A stretch of DNA of 64,000 nt from Reyranella sp. (GTDB taxonomy: Bacteria > Pseudomonadota > Alphaproteobacteria > Reyranellales > Reyranellaceae), in assembly GCF_030651995.1 (NCBI RefSeq), contig NZ_JAUSBN010000056.1, forward strand, positions 44,286 through 108,285. The letters run 5' to 3'. Both the position numbers and the translations under genes were made by a program. This document shows positions 11,822 to 20,703 of this stretch, one piece after another. The notes below the pieces were generated by a model that was given only the letters and a program-made list of their open reading frames with translations, was not told the origin of the DNA and searched no databases. Positions within the stretch are counted from its first letter, which is position 1, and every line of letters begins with the position of its first letter.

Positions 11822-12913
11822 TCATCGGCGAGGTGGAGCGCCGAACGGATAGACCAACGTCGTCGACGCTGGCAAGGCAGCCGGACCAGAATCGTCTCTC
11901 TTGTCGACAGCGTCCCGCCGCTTCTTCTCCGCGTCGGCGAGAGCGGCTTCGGCATCAGCAAGGGCCTTGAGCTGATCGGCAATGCTCTTCTGGTCGGTCA
12001 ATCCCTGGGTCACGCCGGCTACGACACCGCTCAGAATGGCGGGTGCTATCTTGGCGATGCCCAGTAGCTCGGAATCGCGCTCCAAATCGTAGCCGCTTGC
12101 GATGCCGTCCTTTATGGCAATCGTGACCTTCTGATTTGCCAAAATCGTCTGCGGGACAGGAACGGCAATGGCCTCCCGGGACGGCACACTGATTGGCTTG
12201 GTGGCGAGCGTTGCCCCGTCGGCCGATGACACGCGGATCACGCGCGAGGTCATCGCGCGGACACACACGCCGGTTTGGCAGTTCGCCAAACTGGCCGGCT
12301 GCGTTTCCTGTCTCTTCCTGAGGGGGCTCGGATTCAGCCAGTCTTCGTCAGCCATCTGAACCGTCAGGCTGATCGCATGACCGCCGGTCACAGCCGGACG
12401 AGCGGCCGTCGCCCGTGCCAGGGCGGCATTTATGGCTTTATCGACACGTAGGGTGTCGTCCCTGGACAGCGGATCGAAAGTATCCTCGAAGATCGCGGGA
12501 TTCTCCTCGAGGAATGACCTCATGCCACCCTTCACGCCAACCCGGCCGGCGGTCTTGGCGAGTTCCTCGATGATGGCCAACAGCTTCGCCTCCGATTCGG
12601 ACGACACGGAGATCAGAAGGCCGGTCGCCGGATTGGCCGTCAGCTTCATGTTCTCCTTGTTGAAGGGTGACGGCTGCAAGCGGGCGACCAACATCCCGAC
12701 CGCCGGATCGGCGACAATCTGCGGTTCTTCGATCGCCAGACCGACGACGTCCCCCCTTCCCTTGAAGACCTTCACTGGCACGACCGCCTTGGGTAGCGAA
12801 TAGGGGAGACCCGCCAACGCCAGCTGCCCTGGCCTCGGTGTCTCGAATGGACCGCTGGAAACCGCCGCGCAACCAGTCGCGACGAGACTAATCGCAAACG
12901 CTATCATCCGCAT
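11822..12913 (-). CDS. Predicted lipoprotein of unknown function
   Basis: A 363-residue protein with a lipoprotein signal: MRMIAFAISLVATGCAAV, lipobox VATGC. The mature part includes LPYSLPKAVVPVKVF and a C-terminal heptad-like segment (IADQLKALADAEAALADAEKKRRDAVDKRDD) likely to form a coiled coil. ATG 12913 has a strong GGGAGGAG ribosome-binding site; a longer reading upstream is discarded. It lies 28 bases after the haem peroxidase on the same strand and is the last gene of the cyclase-Crp-peroxidase cluster. I do not recognise the family. It is probably attached to a membrane facing the periplasm. Confidence 0.75.
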   Translation of the reverse strand: MRMIAFAISLVATGCAAVSSGPFETPRPGQLALAGLPYSLPKAVVPVKVFKGRGDVVGLAIEEPQIVADPAVGMLVARLQPSPFNKENMKLTANPATGLLISVSSESEAKLLAIIEELAKTAGRVGVKGGMRSFLEENPAIFEDTFDPLSRDDTLRVDKAINAALARATAARPAVTGGHAISLTVQMADEDWLNPSPLRKRQETQPASLANCQTGVCVRAMTSRVIRVSSADGATLATKPISVPSREAIAVPVPQTILANQKVTIAIKDGIASGYDLERDSELLGIAKIAPAILSGVVAGVTQGLTDQKSIADQLKALADAEAALADAEKKRRDAVDKRDDSGPAALPASTTLVYPFGAPPRR

Positions 12914-12941
12914 TTGGAACTCCTCCCGATCTGATGAAGGT

Positions 12942-14510
12942 TCAGGGCTGGTTTGCCGGATCGTCGACAGGGCTGAGCTCGCCCGTGGCAGTGCCGCCGG
13001 CGGCAATCTCCAGCAAGTCGCTGAACCCGAACGACTCGTCTGCGCCGGGCAAGATGAGCCCATGGAGGGGCTGCCCGAGGCGCCAATGCTTGTTCCGGGA
13101 CAGGATGCTTTCGGGGTCGCCCTGGAGCAGGCCGATGAACGTCTCTGCGACCAGCCGACTGCCGAGCGGACCGAGATGCGCGCCGCCATGGAGCACTTCC
13201 GCTTCCTTCAGGATGTAGTACCAGAGCGGCGTGCTCACGTGCAGGCCATGCTTTTTCGCGGCCTTGCCGTCGTCGCTACCGGGATCGCCGATCTGTGCGG
13301 GTGTGAGCGACGCTATACCCATGAAATTCGCGAGATCCTGCGCCGACGGCAGCATCATCTTCACGCCACGCCGCAAGTTCATGACCGCGAGGCTGCGCAT
13401 CGCCTTTTCCTGCGGGGTCGTGGGCGGCACCGGGGGCGGCGGACCGATATCATGCAGTGCGGGCGTAAGGTATGGATCGATGTTGCGGCTGAGATTGAGT
13501 GGCACACCGGTAGCGCCAAAATCTGCGAAGCGCCGCCAATCGATGATCCAGTCGGACGGCAATGTCGGCTTGTTGGCCGGCCCGACACCATCCGTCCCGA
13601 GCGCGCCGGACTTCGCCGTGAACAGGAACAGCAAATCGAAAGTCGCCGGATCGAAGATCCGGTTGTGGCTGTACTCCTCGCGCACCATCGAATGCCCAAG
13701 GCGATAGGCGGCGGTTGAGAATTCGACCGGCATATAAGGCTGGCCGCAACTTCCGAAAGTCTCAAACCGGAAGAAGTGGCGGCCATCGCGCAGCACCGCC
13801 TCGACATCGTTGACGTCGCAGATCTTCGTCAGGAAGTCGCGAATCACCATTGCCTGGTAGAGGTCGACCACAGCGCGGCGTGCCGTATCGAAGAGGTCGT
13901 CTTCGGCGACGGTGCCCGCCAACCGGTCGACGATCGCGTTGTGGAACCGCAGGAAGGCAACATGCGTCTGTGCCACAAGCAAATTCTCGTCGTTTCTCTC
14001 GTCACCGATGATCGCCATGCCCTGCGGATTTCGCGGCAGGTCGTGCGGCAGCCCCGCTTTGATGGCTTCCTTCCCTCCAATGGTGGTCCTGCCGAGCAAG
14101 AGCTTCGCATGGCCCGGGCTATGCCGGTCGTAAAGCGACGGTTGCACTCGCGGCCCCAGGCCGTAAACACTGTCAAGATCGAGCCGCGGCGTGCGAAAGT
14201 TCATGATCGCCGTCGGATCCTGAGAAACCTCCGCCAGTGTGGTCGTATCGAGCGTGATGTCATGATCGATGAACTGGCCGAGATAGGTAAAGCACGCCGG
14301 AATGTTGGCGTTATCTCTCGCGGGGTCGCTTTTCTTCTTGTCCACCATTGCGAGTCCGAGGTCGATCAGCGCGTCGTCGGGCGCGGCGAATGGCGATGTT
14401 AATTCCGGAACCATGCGGCCGAATCGACCGGCTCGGAACGACGTGCCTAGCGGCGGAACCACATCGTGTCGTGGCTGATGACCGTGAGTGCCTGGCTTGG
14501 TATCGGGCAT
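12942..14510 (-). CDS. Animal-type haem peroxidase (peroxidase-cyclooxygenase superfamily)
   Basis: A 522-residue protein. Key residues are all visible. GQFIDHD gives Asp82 (haem ester), distal His83 and calcium Asp84. The RNDE at 172-175 matches the RxxE of mammalian peroxidases (catalytic Arg, haem-linking Glu). RLGHSMV gives proximal His273, and a FHN follows at 189-191. An active enzyme using hydrogen peroxide to oxidise halides or organics is therefore likely. There is no N-terminal signal peptide from ATG 14510, so location is unclear. It lies 104 bases after the Crp-like gene with a CRP-type palindrome in that gap, and 28 bases before the lipoprotein gene. Confidence 0.9.
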   Translation of the reverse strand: MPDTKPGTHGHQPRHDVVPPLGTSFRAGRFGRMVPELTSPFAAPDDALIDLGLAMVDKKKSDPARDNANIPACFTYLGQFIDHDITLDTTTLAEVSQDPTAIMNFRTPRLDLDSVYGLGPRVQPSLYDRHSPGHAKLLLGRTTIGGKEAIKAGLPHDLPRNPQGMAIIGDERNDENLLVAQTHVAFLRFHNAIVDRLAGTVAEDDLFDTARRAVVDLYQAMVIRDFLTKICDVNDVEAVLRDGRHFFRFETFGSCGQPYMPVEFSTAAYRLGHSMVREEYSHNRIFDPATFDLLFLFTAKSGALGTDGVGPANKPTLPSDWIIDWRRFADFGATGVPLNLSRNIDPYLTPALHDIGPPPPVPPTTPQEKAMRSLAVMNLRRGVKMMLPSAQDLANFMGIASLTPAQIGDPGSDDGKAAKKHGLHVSTPLWYYILKEAEVLHGGAHLGPLGSRLVAETFIGLLQGDPESILSRNKHWRLGQPLHGLILPGADESFGFSDLLEIAAGGTATGELSPVDDPANQP

Positions 14511-14582
14511 GGACCTTCCCCTCAGTTGTGCCCGCCAAGAGTGTGCGAGCAGGGGGAGTTTCCAGAAGTACGCGTCTTGGAT

Positions 14583-14600
14583 ATGTGGCGTTTCCCACAT
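14583..14600 (-). promoter_or_regulatory. CRP-type operator upstream of the haem peroxidase
   Basis: ATGTGG, six bases, CCACAT: a perfect inverted repeat with the spacing and GTG core of CRP/FNR-family sites (TGTGA-N6-TCACA). It lies between the stop of the Crp-like gene and the peroxidase start, 73 to 90 bases before that ATG. Confidence 0.6.
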
Positions 14601-14614
14601 TCGGACGCACAAAA

Positions 14615-15301
14615 CTATTGACCGACGACTTCTGCCTTCAACTGCGCGATATTGAGAATACGGATCTGGCGACGACTTGTTTCGATGACTTTCTCTACTT
14701 CCAGGCGACTGAACTCGCGCGTCACCGCCTCTCGATGCGATCCTATTCGCGACGCGATCTCGTAGTGCGTCGGAGCCGGACTGATCGTGACGCCTCCATG
14801 CACGACAACCCCCCGCGTCGTCACGAGGCGCAGGAGTTCCCGTCGCACCCGTTCCCTGACGGCAAGAGCGCTCACTTCCACGACTCGCTCGGACATCGCA
14901 CGCATCTTTGCCACGAGCAGCTCGATCAGACTGATGGCGAGACCGTTGTTCCTGACGAGAGCTTCATGAAACTGGGCCGCACGCATCCGCGCCAGAAGGC
15001 AATCGGTCTGAGCTACCGCAGTCGCCGAACGGGGAAGCCGGTCAATCGCCGAGAACTCTCCGAAGATTCCACCATCGGATATGTCATGGAAGATGACCTC
15101 ACGCCCCCCTTCCGTGTAACTGGCGATCCGGACATTGCCGGAGAAGACGAAGAATATGTCGTTCGTCTCCTCGTGCTCACTCAATATCTGTGCGTGTCGC
15201 TGATAGGCGCGCACCGTGCACATTGAGGCAATGTGTCTCAACTCACTCTCCGGCATGTCCTCGAACAGAGAGATGATGCGGAATGTTGGGACCGGATCCA
15301 C
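14615..15301 (-). CDS. Crp/Fnr family transcriptional regulator, predicted cAMP-responsive
   Basis: A 228-residue regulator. An N-terminal cyclic-nucleotide-binding domain has the phosphate-binding cassette around GEF (81-83) and RSATAV (91-96), matching the GE and RS residues that bind cAMP in Crp. A long dimer helix follows. The C-terminal winged helix-turn-helix contains SHREAVTREF, keeping the R-E-x3-R pattern by which Crp reads TGTGA. No FNR-type cysteine cluster is present. The gene starts 26 bases after the adenylate cyclase gene and precedes the peroxidase, so it probably senses the product of its neighbour and controls that operon. Confidence 0.9.
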   Translation of the reverse strand: MDPVPTFRIISLFEDMPESELRHIASMCTVRAYQRHAQILSEHEETNDIFFVFSGNVRIASYTEGGREVIFHDISDGGIFGEFSAIDRLPRSATAVAQTDCLLARMRAAQFHEALVRNNGLAISLIELLVAKMRAMSERVVEVSALAVRERVRRELLRLVTTRGVVVHGGVTISPAPTHYEIASRIGSHREAVTREFSRLEVEKVIETSRRQIRILNIAQLKAEVVGQ

Positions 15302-15327
15302 GCGCTGTGCCCCCTCTTTGGAAGTCC

Positions 15328-18300
15328 TTAGTGGGAATGGGGGGAGGTGGATCCGGCGAAACCGTCGCCGGAGATTGCGGGAAGGAGGCTTTCCGCCTTA
15401 CCCTTGAACCTCGCTGCTTCCGCATGATCGCTTTTCCACATCGCTACTTCCGCCAACATTCTGTAGGTCTGCGCCAGCGCAGGCTTCGCCCCGAGCTTTC
15501 GGCCAAGCGCCAGCGCCGCAGCGAGCAGGCGATGGATTTTCGAGAAGGCCTTCGGACTTTTCGCCATTTCCACCACCGCCAGAGCCCTCAACGCCATCAG
15601 CTCAACGCCGCGATATCCACGCGACTGAGCCGCCTGCAAAGCGGCCTCCGCCTCCGCTTCCGCCGCTGCGTGACGACCCAGCCCCGATAGCGCGATCGCT
15701 AGATACGCTCTAGCCGCATTGGTCGCTGCTCCCTGGCCCAAATGGGTCGCTTGGTCGACCAAAGGGTCCAACAACGCAGCGGCTTCTTCATAACGACCGG
15801 CAATTGCGAGTGCGCAACCCAACTGGCCGCCGACCACGGGCACATAAATGTCTACAGCATGATCGCGGCACCGGCCGAGACCGACTTCCAGACTGCCGAT
15901 CGCGGAGTCTGTTGCCCCCCGGTACAGCGCGGTTAGTCCCTTTGCATAGGCCGTGGCGATGTCATCGTATGCGTGCTTTGTCAGAAGCGAACTATGCTCG
16001 GCATCCGCGATGCAGCTGCCTGCCTCGTCAAAGCGTCCCAGCGAGGCCTGTGAAATCGCTAACATGCTCAAGCACATCACACGCGTCGTGCCGGGCGTAC
16101 CGAAGCGGGTCAAAGCATGTCGCCCGCGCAACCGATCGCAAGGGATCGTCAGAATTCTTGCGGCATTGGAAAAATCGCCTCCGGCGTAATACGCTTGGCC
16201 GAGCGTATACTCAGCGAGAACACGCAGCGGTTCGAAACTGGTTGCAGTGACTTTCGGAAGGGCGGGCTTGCAAATGGCAATGGATTCCGAGGGCGATCCG
16301 GCGAAGTTGAGTGCGGCTGCTCGAAACAGGCTGGACATCAAGCGGCGGCGTTCATCGCCGATCTCCTCGGCAATTGCCTCGGCTTCGACGGCATGAGCAA
16401 TCCATTTGGCTAGTTGCGAAGTGGCGCTGAAGACTGTCCGGAGCTGAAGTCTGAGATCAATGGAAGTTTCGATGGCTTCCCGATCTCTAGGGACATAGTC
16501 AAGGAACGAAATTGCTTTCTTCAAGAACGTCTCGGCGTCTGCATAAGCAGAGCGATCCAGCGCCCTGGCACCGGAGATACGGGAATAGAGAATCGCTTCT
16601 CGCCATTCCTGTGCTTCAGTCGCGTGATGAGCTAGGACTTCCGAATGCTCACGCGTGTGGTCGGCAAGTAGTGCCAGATGGGCTCTCAACGCTCGCCCAT
16701 GCAACTGCCGCCGGTGATCCCGTATCAAGGAGCCATATGCAACCTCCCGAACGAGATCATGGGGGAACTCCAAGGCCATTTCGTCCGAATTGGAGGAGTT
16801 CAACAGCAATTGAGCGGCGTCGAGTGAACTCAGAGCCTCGGCGATTTCCGAAGCACCTGCATCGCTCATGGCCGACAAAAGAGGGCGCGTGACACGCTCG
16901 CCTATGACAGCGGCCGAGCGGAGCAGTTTCTTGGCTGGCGCCGGGAGCCGATCAATGCGGGCCGCAATGATCGCCTGAACGGTCGACGGGATACCCACAG
17001 ATTTTACATCCACGACGAGCCGATAGTCGCCTTCGTCGCCCGCCAATGCCGCAGACTCGACCAAACGCCGGACAATCTCTTCCACGAACAACGGCACACC
17101 ACCGGTTTGAGTGACTATTCTCTGCTTCAAGTTGAGGAGACTGGGATCGGTGCCGACGAGCGACGCCAGGATCGTGTTCGTCGCTTCGTGATCGAGAGGG
17201 CCGAGAACGAGATCGGTAGCGCCGGGGACACTGGCCCATGGCGAGATGTGCTCGGGCCTCGTCGAGCCAATGAAGAATAGGCACCGCCCGGAAAGCGCCC
17301 TCGCAACGCCTTCCAGAACACTTGCCGATTCTGCATCAATCCAATGCAAGTCTTCGACGAGAACGACCAAAGGACGCTGGGCGGCGGCGGCGAACAAACA
17401 CGTCAACGCCTCGATTGTGCGTCGCCGCCTGAAAAGGGGCTCCGCGTCGCGCCACTCCGGTGTCTCTACGGAAAGATCGAGCAACGTACTCAATGCCTCG
17501 ACGAAGAACTTTGGCATCTCAGGCACGCTCGCCTGTACACAAGCGATCGCGCCGCGAATGGCATCGGGCGGATCCGCATCCCCGAGATTCAGTGCAGAGG
17601 TGGCGAGCGTCTTGAGGGTGCTGTAGGGCGTGGTGCGATCGATCGACTCACATTCAGCTTCCACGACAGACCAATCCGCCGCGAGGAGCTCCGACACGAA
17701 TTCCCTGACCAACCGCGATTTCCCGATTCCCGGCGGTGCGACCACTGTCAGCGCCCGACGGGCGCCGCCTATGACCTCATCGGCAAGGCCCCGCAGTCTT
17801 TCGATTTCGCCGGTGCGTCCAGCGAATTGCCTGGCTCTCCGATTTCGACGCGCGAACCAGCGAGTTACGCGACGACGACCCGTGACTTCGAAGGTCCGCA
17901 CCGGTTGCGACACGCCTTTCGGAACGTGCATCACCGGCGGCGAGAAGTCGAAGTAGGCCGATACGAGCTTCTGCGTTTCTCCGGAGATAAGAACGGTGCC
18001 TGGTTCCGCAAAGGATTCCAGACGGCTTGCCAGATGCACGGCGGGTCCCGCCGCGTCGTATACGACGGAGAAATCAGTCGCCACGGGCCGCACCATGACC
18101 TCGCCGGAATGCAATCCCGCGCGTGACGTATAGGGAGCCATCCGCCGAAGCGAAGCGACGATTTCAAGCGCTGCCAAGCAGGCATGAACAGCGTGATCGT
18201 CGTCCGCATCAGGGGCACCGAACAATGCCATCGCCCCGTCGCCCTGCTCCTTACAGAAGGTACCGCCGAATCGGCGGACGACCTGCCTCATGACGGTGAG

Positions 18301-18630
18301 TGGCGGCGCCAATCGATCCCAAGCGTCTTCAGGATCGAGTCCGTCGATCATCGCGGTCGAACCCACGATATCCACGAACAAGATGGTGACGAACTTCCAT
18401 TCGTAGTCTCCCGCGAAGGGGTTTGCCGCCGCCTGCGCCGCAAGGATTTCGCGGATCTGCATGCCGACCGGCTGTTGCGGCCTCTGGGCGGATCTGCCGA
18501 TCTGCCCCGGGTTCAGCCTGATCCCACACTGCGAGCAGAAATTGGCATCAGAGGATGCCTCCTTCGCGCACGATGGGCAGCGCAACACCGAATGCGGTGT
18601 AGTGACGCCGTGAGCTTCCGGATTACGCAC
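15328..18630 (-). CDS. Zinc-ribbon / class III adenylate cyclase / AAA ATPase / TPR signalling protein
   Basis: A 1100-residue multidomain protein. An N-terminal zinc ribbon (CPSC 18-21, CSQC 32-35) precedes a class III cyclase domain at about 76-250. That domain has metal ligands Asp87 (FVDIVGST) and Asp131 (EQGDG), adenine-specifying Lys127 and Asp192, and Arg203. Histidine 199 replaces the usual transition-state Asn. An AAA-type ATPase follows, with Walker A APPGIGKS near 299-305 and Walker B LVVLVEDLHW at 421-430. The C-terminal 450 residues are helical TPR-like repeats. It is predicted to make cAMP under control of ATP- and protein-dependent input. The Crp-like gene lies 26 bases downstream. 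Confidence 0.9.
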   Translation of the reverse strand: MRNPEAHGVTTPHSVLRCPSCAKEASSDANFCSQCGIRLNPGQIGRSAQRPQQPVGMQIREILAAQAAANPFAGDYEWKFVTILFVDIVGSTAMIDGLDPEDAWDRLAPPLTVMRQVVRRFGGTFCKEQGDGAMALFGAPDADDDHAVHACLAALEIVASLRRMAPYTSRAGLHSGEVMVRPVATDFSVVYDAAGPAVHLASRLESFAEPGTVLISGETQKLVSAYFDFSPPVMHVPKGVSQPVRTFEVTGRRRVTRWFARRNRRARQFAGRTGEIERLRGLADEVIGGARRALTVVAPPGIGKSRLVREFVSELLAADWSVVEAECESIDRTTPYSTLKTLATSALNLGDADPPDAIRGAIACVQASVPEMPKFFVEALSTLLDLSVETPEWRDAEPLFRRRRTIEALTCLFAAAAQRPLVVLVEDLHWIDAESASVLEGVARALSGRCLFFIGSTRPEHISPWASVPGATDLVLGPLDHEATNTILASLVGTDPSLLNLKQRIVTQTGGVPLFVEEIVRRLVESAALAGDEGDYRLVVDVKSVGIPSTVQAIIAARIDRLPAPAKKLLRSAAVIGERVTRPLLSAMSDAGASEIAEALSSLDAAQLLLNSSNSDEMALEFPHDLVREVAYGSLIRDHRRQLHGRALRAHLALLADHTREHSEVLAHHATEAQEWREAILYSRISGARALDRSAYADAETFLKKAISFLDYVPRDREAIETSIDLRLQLRTVFSATSQLAKWIAHAVEAEAIAEEIGDERRRLMSSLFRAAALNFAGSPSESIAICKPALPKVTATSFEPLRVLAEYTLGQAYYAGGDFSNAARILTIPCDRLRGRHALTRFGTPGTTRVMCLSMLAISQASLGRFDEAGSCIADAEHSSLLTKHAYDDIATAYAKGLTALYRGATDSAIGSLEVGLGRCRDHAVDIYVPVVGGQLGCALAIAGRYEEAAALLDPLVDQATHLGQGAATNAARAYLAIALSGLGRHAAAEAEAEAALQAAQSRGYRGVELMALRALAVVEMAKSPKAFSKIHRLLAAALALGRKLGAKPALAQTYRMLAEVAMWKSDHAEAARFKGKAESLLPAISGDGFAGSTSPHSH

Positions 18631-18668
18631 GACGCGCTACCGCGTCCTGCATATCGGACGCTGCGAGA

Positions 18669-19268
18669 TCACGGCTTTGTGCTTGGCGGCACGAAGCAAA
18701 GGGCTTTGCCGTACCAAAGCTGCTGGGCCTCGTCCTTATGGATATAGAGATGGGCTCCCTTTTCGTCCTCGCTCACCTTGACGCAAATAAAGAAAGCCAT
18801 CGGCCAGCCGAGCCCAGGCTTGCCGTTGAAAGTCTCTGCGCAGTTTTCCTGCATTCCCGCCTTGAACTGTCTTCTCTCGTCGGCGGGAAACTCGGCGGCG
18901 TCCTGCCTGAATTGTCCGGGCGTACTCTGCTTTGGATCGGGGAAGTACGGGTTGTTCGCATCGCCCTCCGCCGGCGCCACGAAACCGGAGAACTCGTAAC
19001 ACTCCAAATCTTTTCCAAACTTACAGCGAAGCACTTCGATCGTAGCTTTGATGTGCTGGGCATCAAATTTGGTGTTCAGTTCGTGAGTCACTTGTGCATG
19101 TCTCGCGCCCAGAATTTCCAAGGTTGGATTCCCAAGGCTTTCGAGTAGGAACGTTCTGAGCCGCGCCGGCATCGGCGCGCTTTCGACCTGCTTGATCGCT
19201 TCCGCGCGAGTTTGTCCTCCGAACGCGAGTCTCTTGAGAATTTCGAGTTCTGAGTGGCCTGTGCTCAT
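18669..19268 (-). CDS. Hypothetical protein, first gene of the cyclase cluster
   Basis: A 199-residue soluble protein without signal peptide or membrane segment; I do not recognise a family. The N-terminus is helical (SELEILKRLAFGGQTRAEAIKQVE). The central part has three cysteines (RCKFGKDLECYEF, ENCAETF) and the C-terminus looks like beta strands (WPMAFFICVKV, GAHLYIHKDEAQQLWYGKALCF). It ends 38 bases before the large cyclase on the same strand, so it is probably co-expressed and could be a sensor or partner. Base composition looks lower in GC than the flanking genes. Confidence 0.65.
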   Translation of the reverse strand: MSTGHSELEILKRLAFGGQTRAEAIKQVESAPMPARLRTFLLESLGNPTLEILGARHAQVTHELNTKFDAQHIKATIEVLRCKFGKDLECYEFSGFVAPAEGDANNPYFPDPKQSTPGQFRQDAAEFPADERRQFKAGMQENCAETFNGKPGLGWPMAFFICVKVSEDEKGAHLYIHKDEAQQLWYGKALCFVPPSTKP

Positions 19269-19444
19269 GTTCGCCCTCCCCGTGTGGATTACTCGATCTT
19301 ATCAACGTATTCGAGCGTCATCCACACGGCACATGCACATTTGGCTGGCCGCGATCGATTCTTAAAATGAGCGTCCACTCAATACACTAGGCGCGACTAG
19401 GCCAGCCCGTCGTCCATCCCGCCTTTAACCATCTGCTTCCGGCC

Positions 19445-20650
19445 CTACCCTCGCCGCACCAGCGTGCGGTGAGAAACAAGGCAGAGGATGCCCGCGATGC
19501 CCATCGCGGTCGTCATCGGCGCGATGGTGCCATCGAAGGTCTGCCCGACGATGGCGCCGAAGATCGCGCCGGCGCCGAACGTCATGACGCCCATCAGCGA
19601 CGACGCCGTGCCCGCCATGTGCGGGTAGTGCTGCATCGCCATCGCCGTCGAATTGGGTGCGATCAGGCTCAGCGTCGCGATCTGGAAGACCATGCAAACC
19701 AGGAAGGGCCACAGGCCGATCGTGCCGTAGCGTGCCTCGATCCAGCCCATGACCATCGCCGCCGCGCCCGACACGGCCGGAACGATCACCGCGACGCGCA
19801 GGATGCGCCCGGCGCCCAGGAGGCGCACGAACCGCGCATTGAGCAGGCTGCCGATGGTCATGAAGACCACCATGCCGCCGAACACCACGCCGTAGAAGCG
19901 GGGCGAAATCCCGTAGCGCTCGATGAAGACGAACGGCGATCCCGAGATGTACGAGAACAGGGCGGCGAACATGAAGGACGAGGTCAGGGCGTAGCCGATG
20001 AAGGTGCGCGTGCCAAGCAACTCGCCGAAGCGCTTCAGGATCTGGGTGAAGACCAGCGGCTGGCGATACTCCGGCTTCAGCGTCTCGGGCAGTTGGAACC
20101 ATGCGACGACGAAGGCAATCACACCGGCGCCTGCCAGCACCCAGAAGATGGCACGCCAACCGGCAAACCACATCACCTGGCCACCGATCACCGGCGCCAG
20201 CATCGGCGCGATGGAGGTGCAGGCCATCATGAGCGACATGGCGCGCGCGGCGTGATCCTTTTCAGCCAGGTCGCGGACCATCGTGCGCGCCAGCACGACG
20301 CCGCCGCAGGCGGCGAGGCCCTGCAGGAAACGCAGGGTGATGAGATGGCCTGCCGCAGCGGCAAACGCACAACCGATGCTGGTCAGCACGTAGACCGCCA
20401 GGCCGATCAGGATCACCGGGCGGCGGCCGAACCGGTCCCCCGCGGGGCCGTAGAAGACCTGCCCCACGCCGAAGGCGATCATGAAGGCCGACAGGGTGAG
20501 CTGGATGTCGCCGGCCGAGGATTGGAGGTCGACCGCGATCGCCGGCAGGGCCGGCAGGTACATGTCGATCGAAAGCGGGGTGAAGGCCGACAACAGCGCG
20601 AGCACCGCCAGCAGGAGCGGCGTCAGGGTCGGACGAGTCGTGGTGTTCAT
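19445..20650 (-). CDS. Bcr/CflA family multidrug efflux MFS transporter
   Basis: A 401-residue inner-membrane drug/proton antiporter with about 12 transmembrane helices. The N-terminus [28 protein letters not shown] is the Bcr/CflA (DHA1) signature. The loop 2-3 motif is GPAGDRFGRRPVILIGL and the motif C-like region is ASLMGVMTFGAGAIFGAIVGQ. It is divergent from moeB with 53 bases between the starts. The likely role is export of small hydrophobic compounds such as bicyclomycin-like drugs; the real substrate is unknown. Confidence 0.9.
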   Translation of the reverse strand: MNTTTRPTLTPLLLAVLALLSAFTPLSIDMYLPALPAIAVDLQSSAGDIQLTLSAFMIAFGVGQVFYGPAGDRFGRRPVILIGLAVYVLTSIGCAFAAAAGHLITLRFLQGLAACGGVVLARTMVRDLAEKDHAARAMSLMMACTSIAPMLAPVIGGQVMWFAGWRAIFWVLAGAGVIAFVVAWFQLPETLKPEYRQPLVFTQILKRFGELLGTRTFIGYALTSSFMFAALFSYISGSPFVFIERYGISPRFYGVVFGGMVVFMTIGSLLNARFVRLLGAGRILRVAVIVPAVSGAAAMVMGWIEARYGTIGLWPFLVCMVFQIATLSLIAPNSTAMAMQHYPHMAGTASSLMGVMTFGAGAIFGAIVGQTFDGTIAPMTTAMGIAGILCLVSHRTLVRRG

Positions 20651-20703
20651 TGCGCGGTGGCTCTACAGGCATCCATGCCATCTCGCCATGCTATAAGCGG
20701 ACC

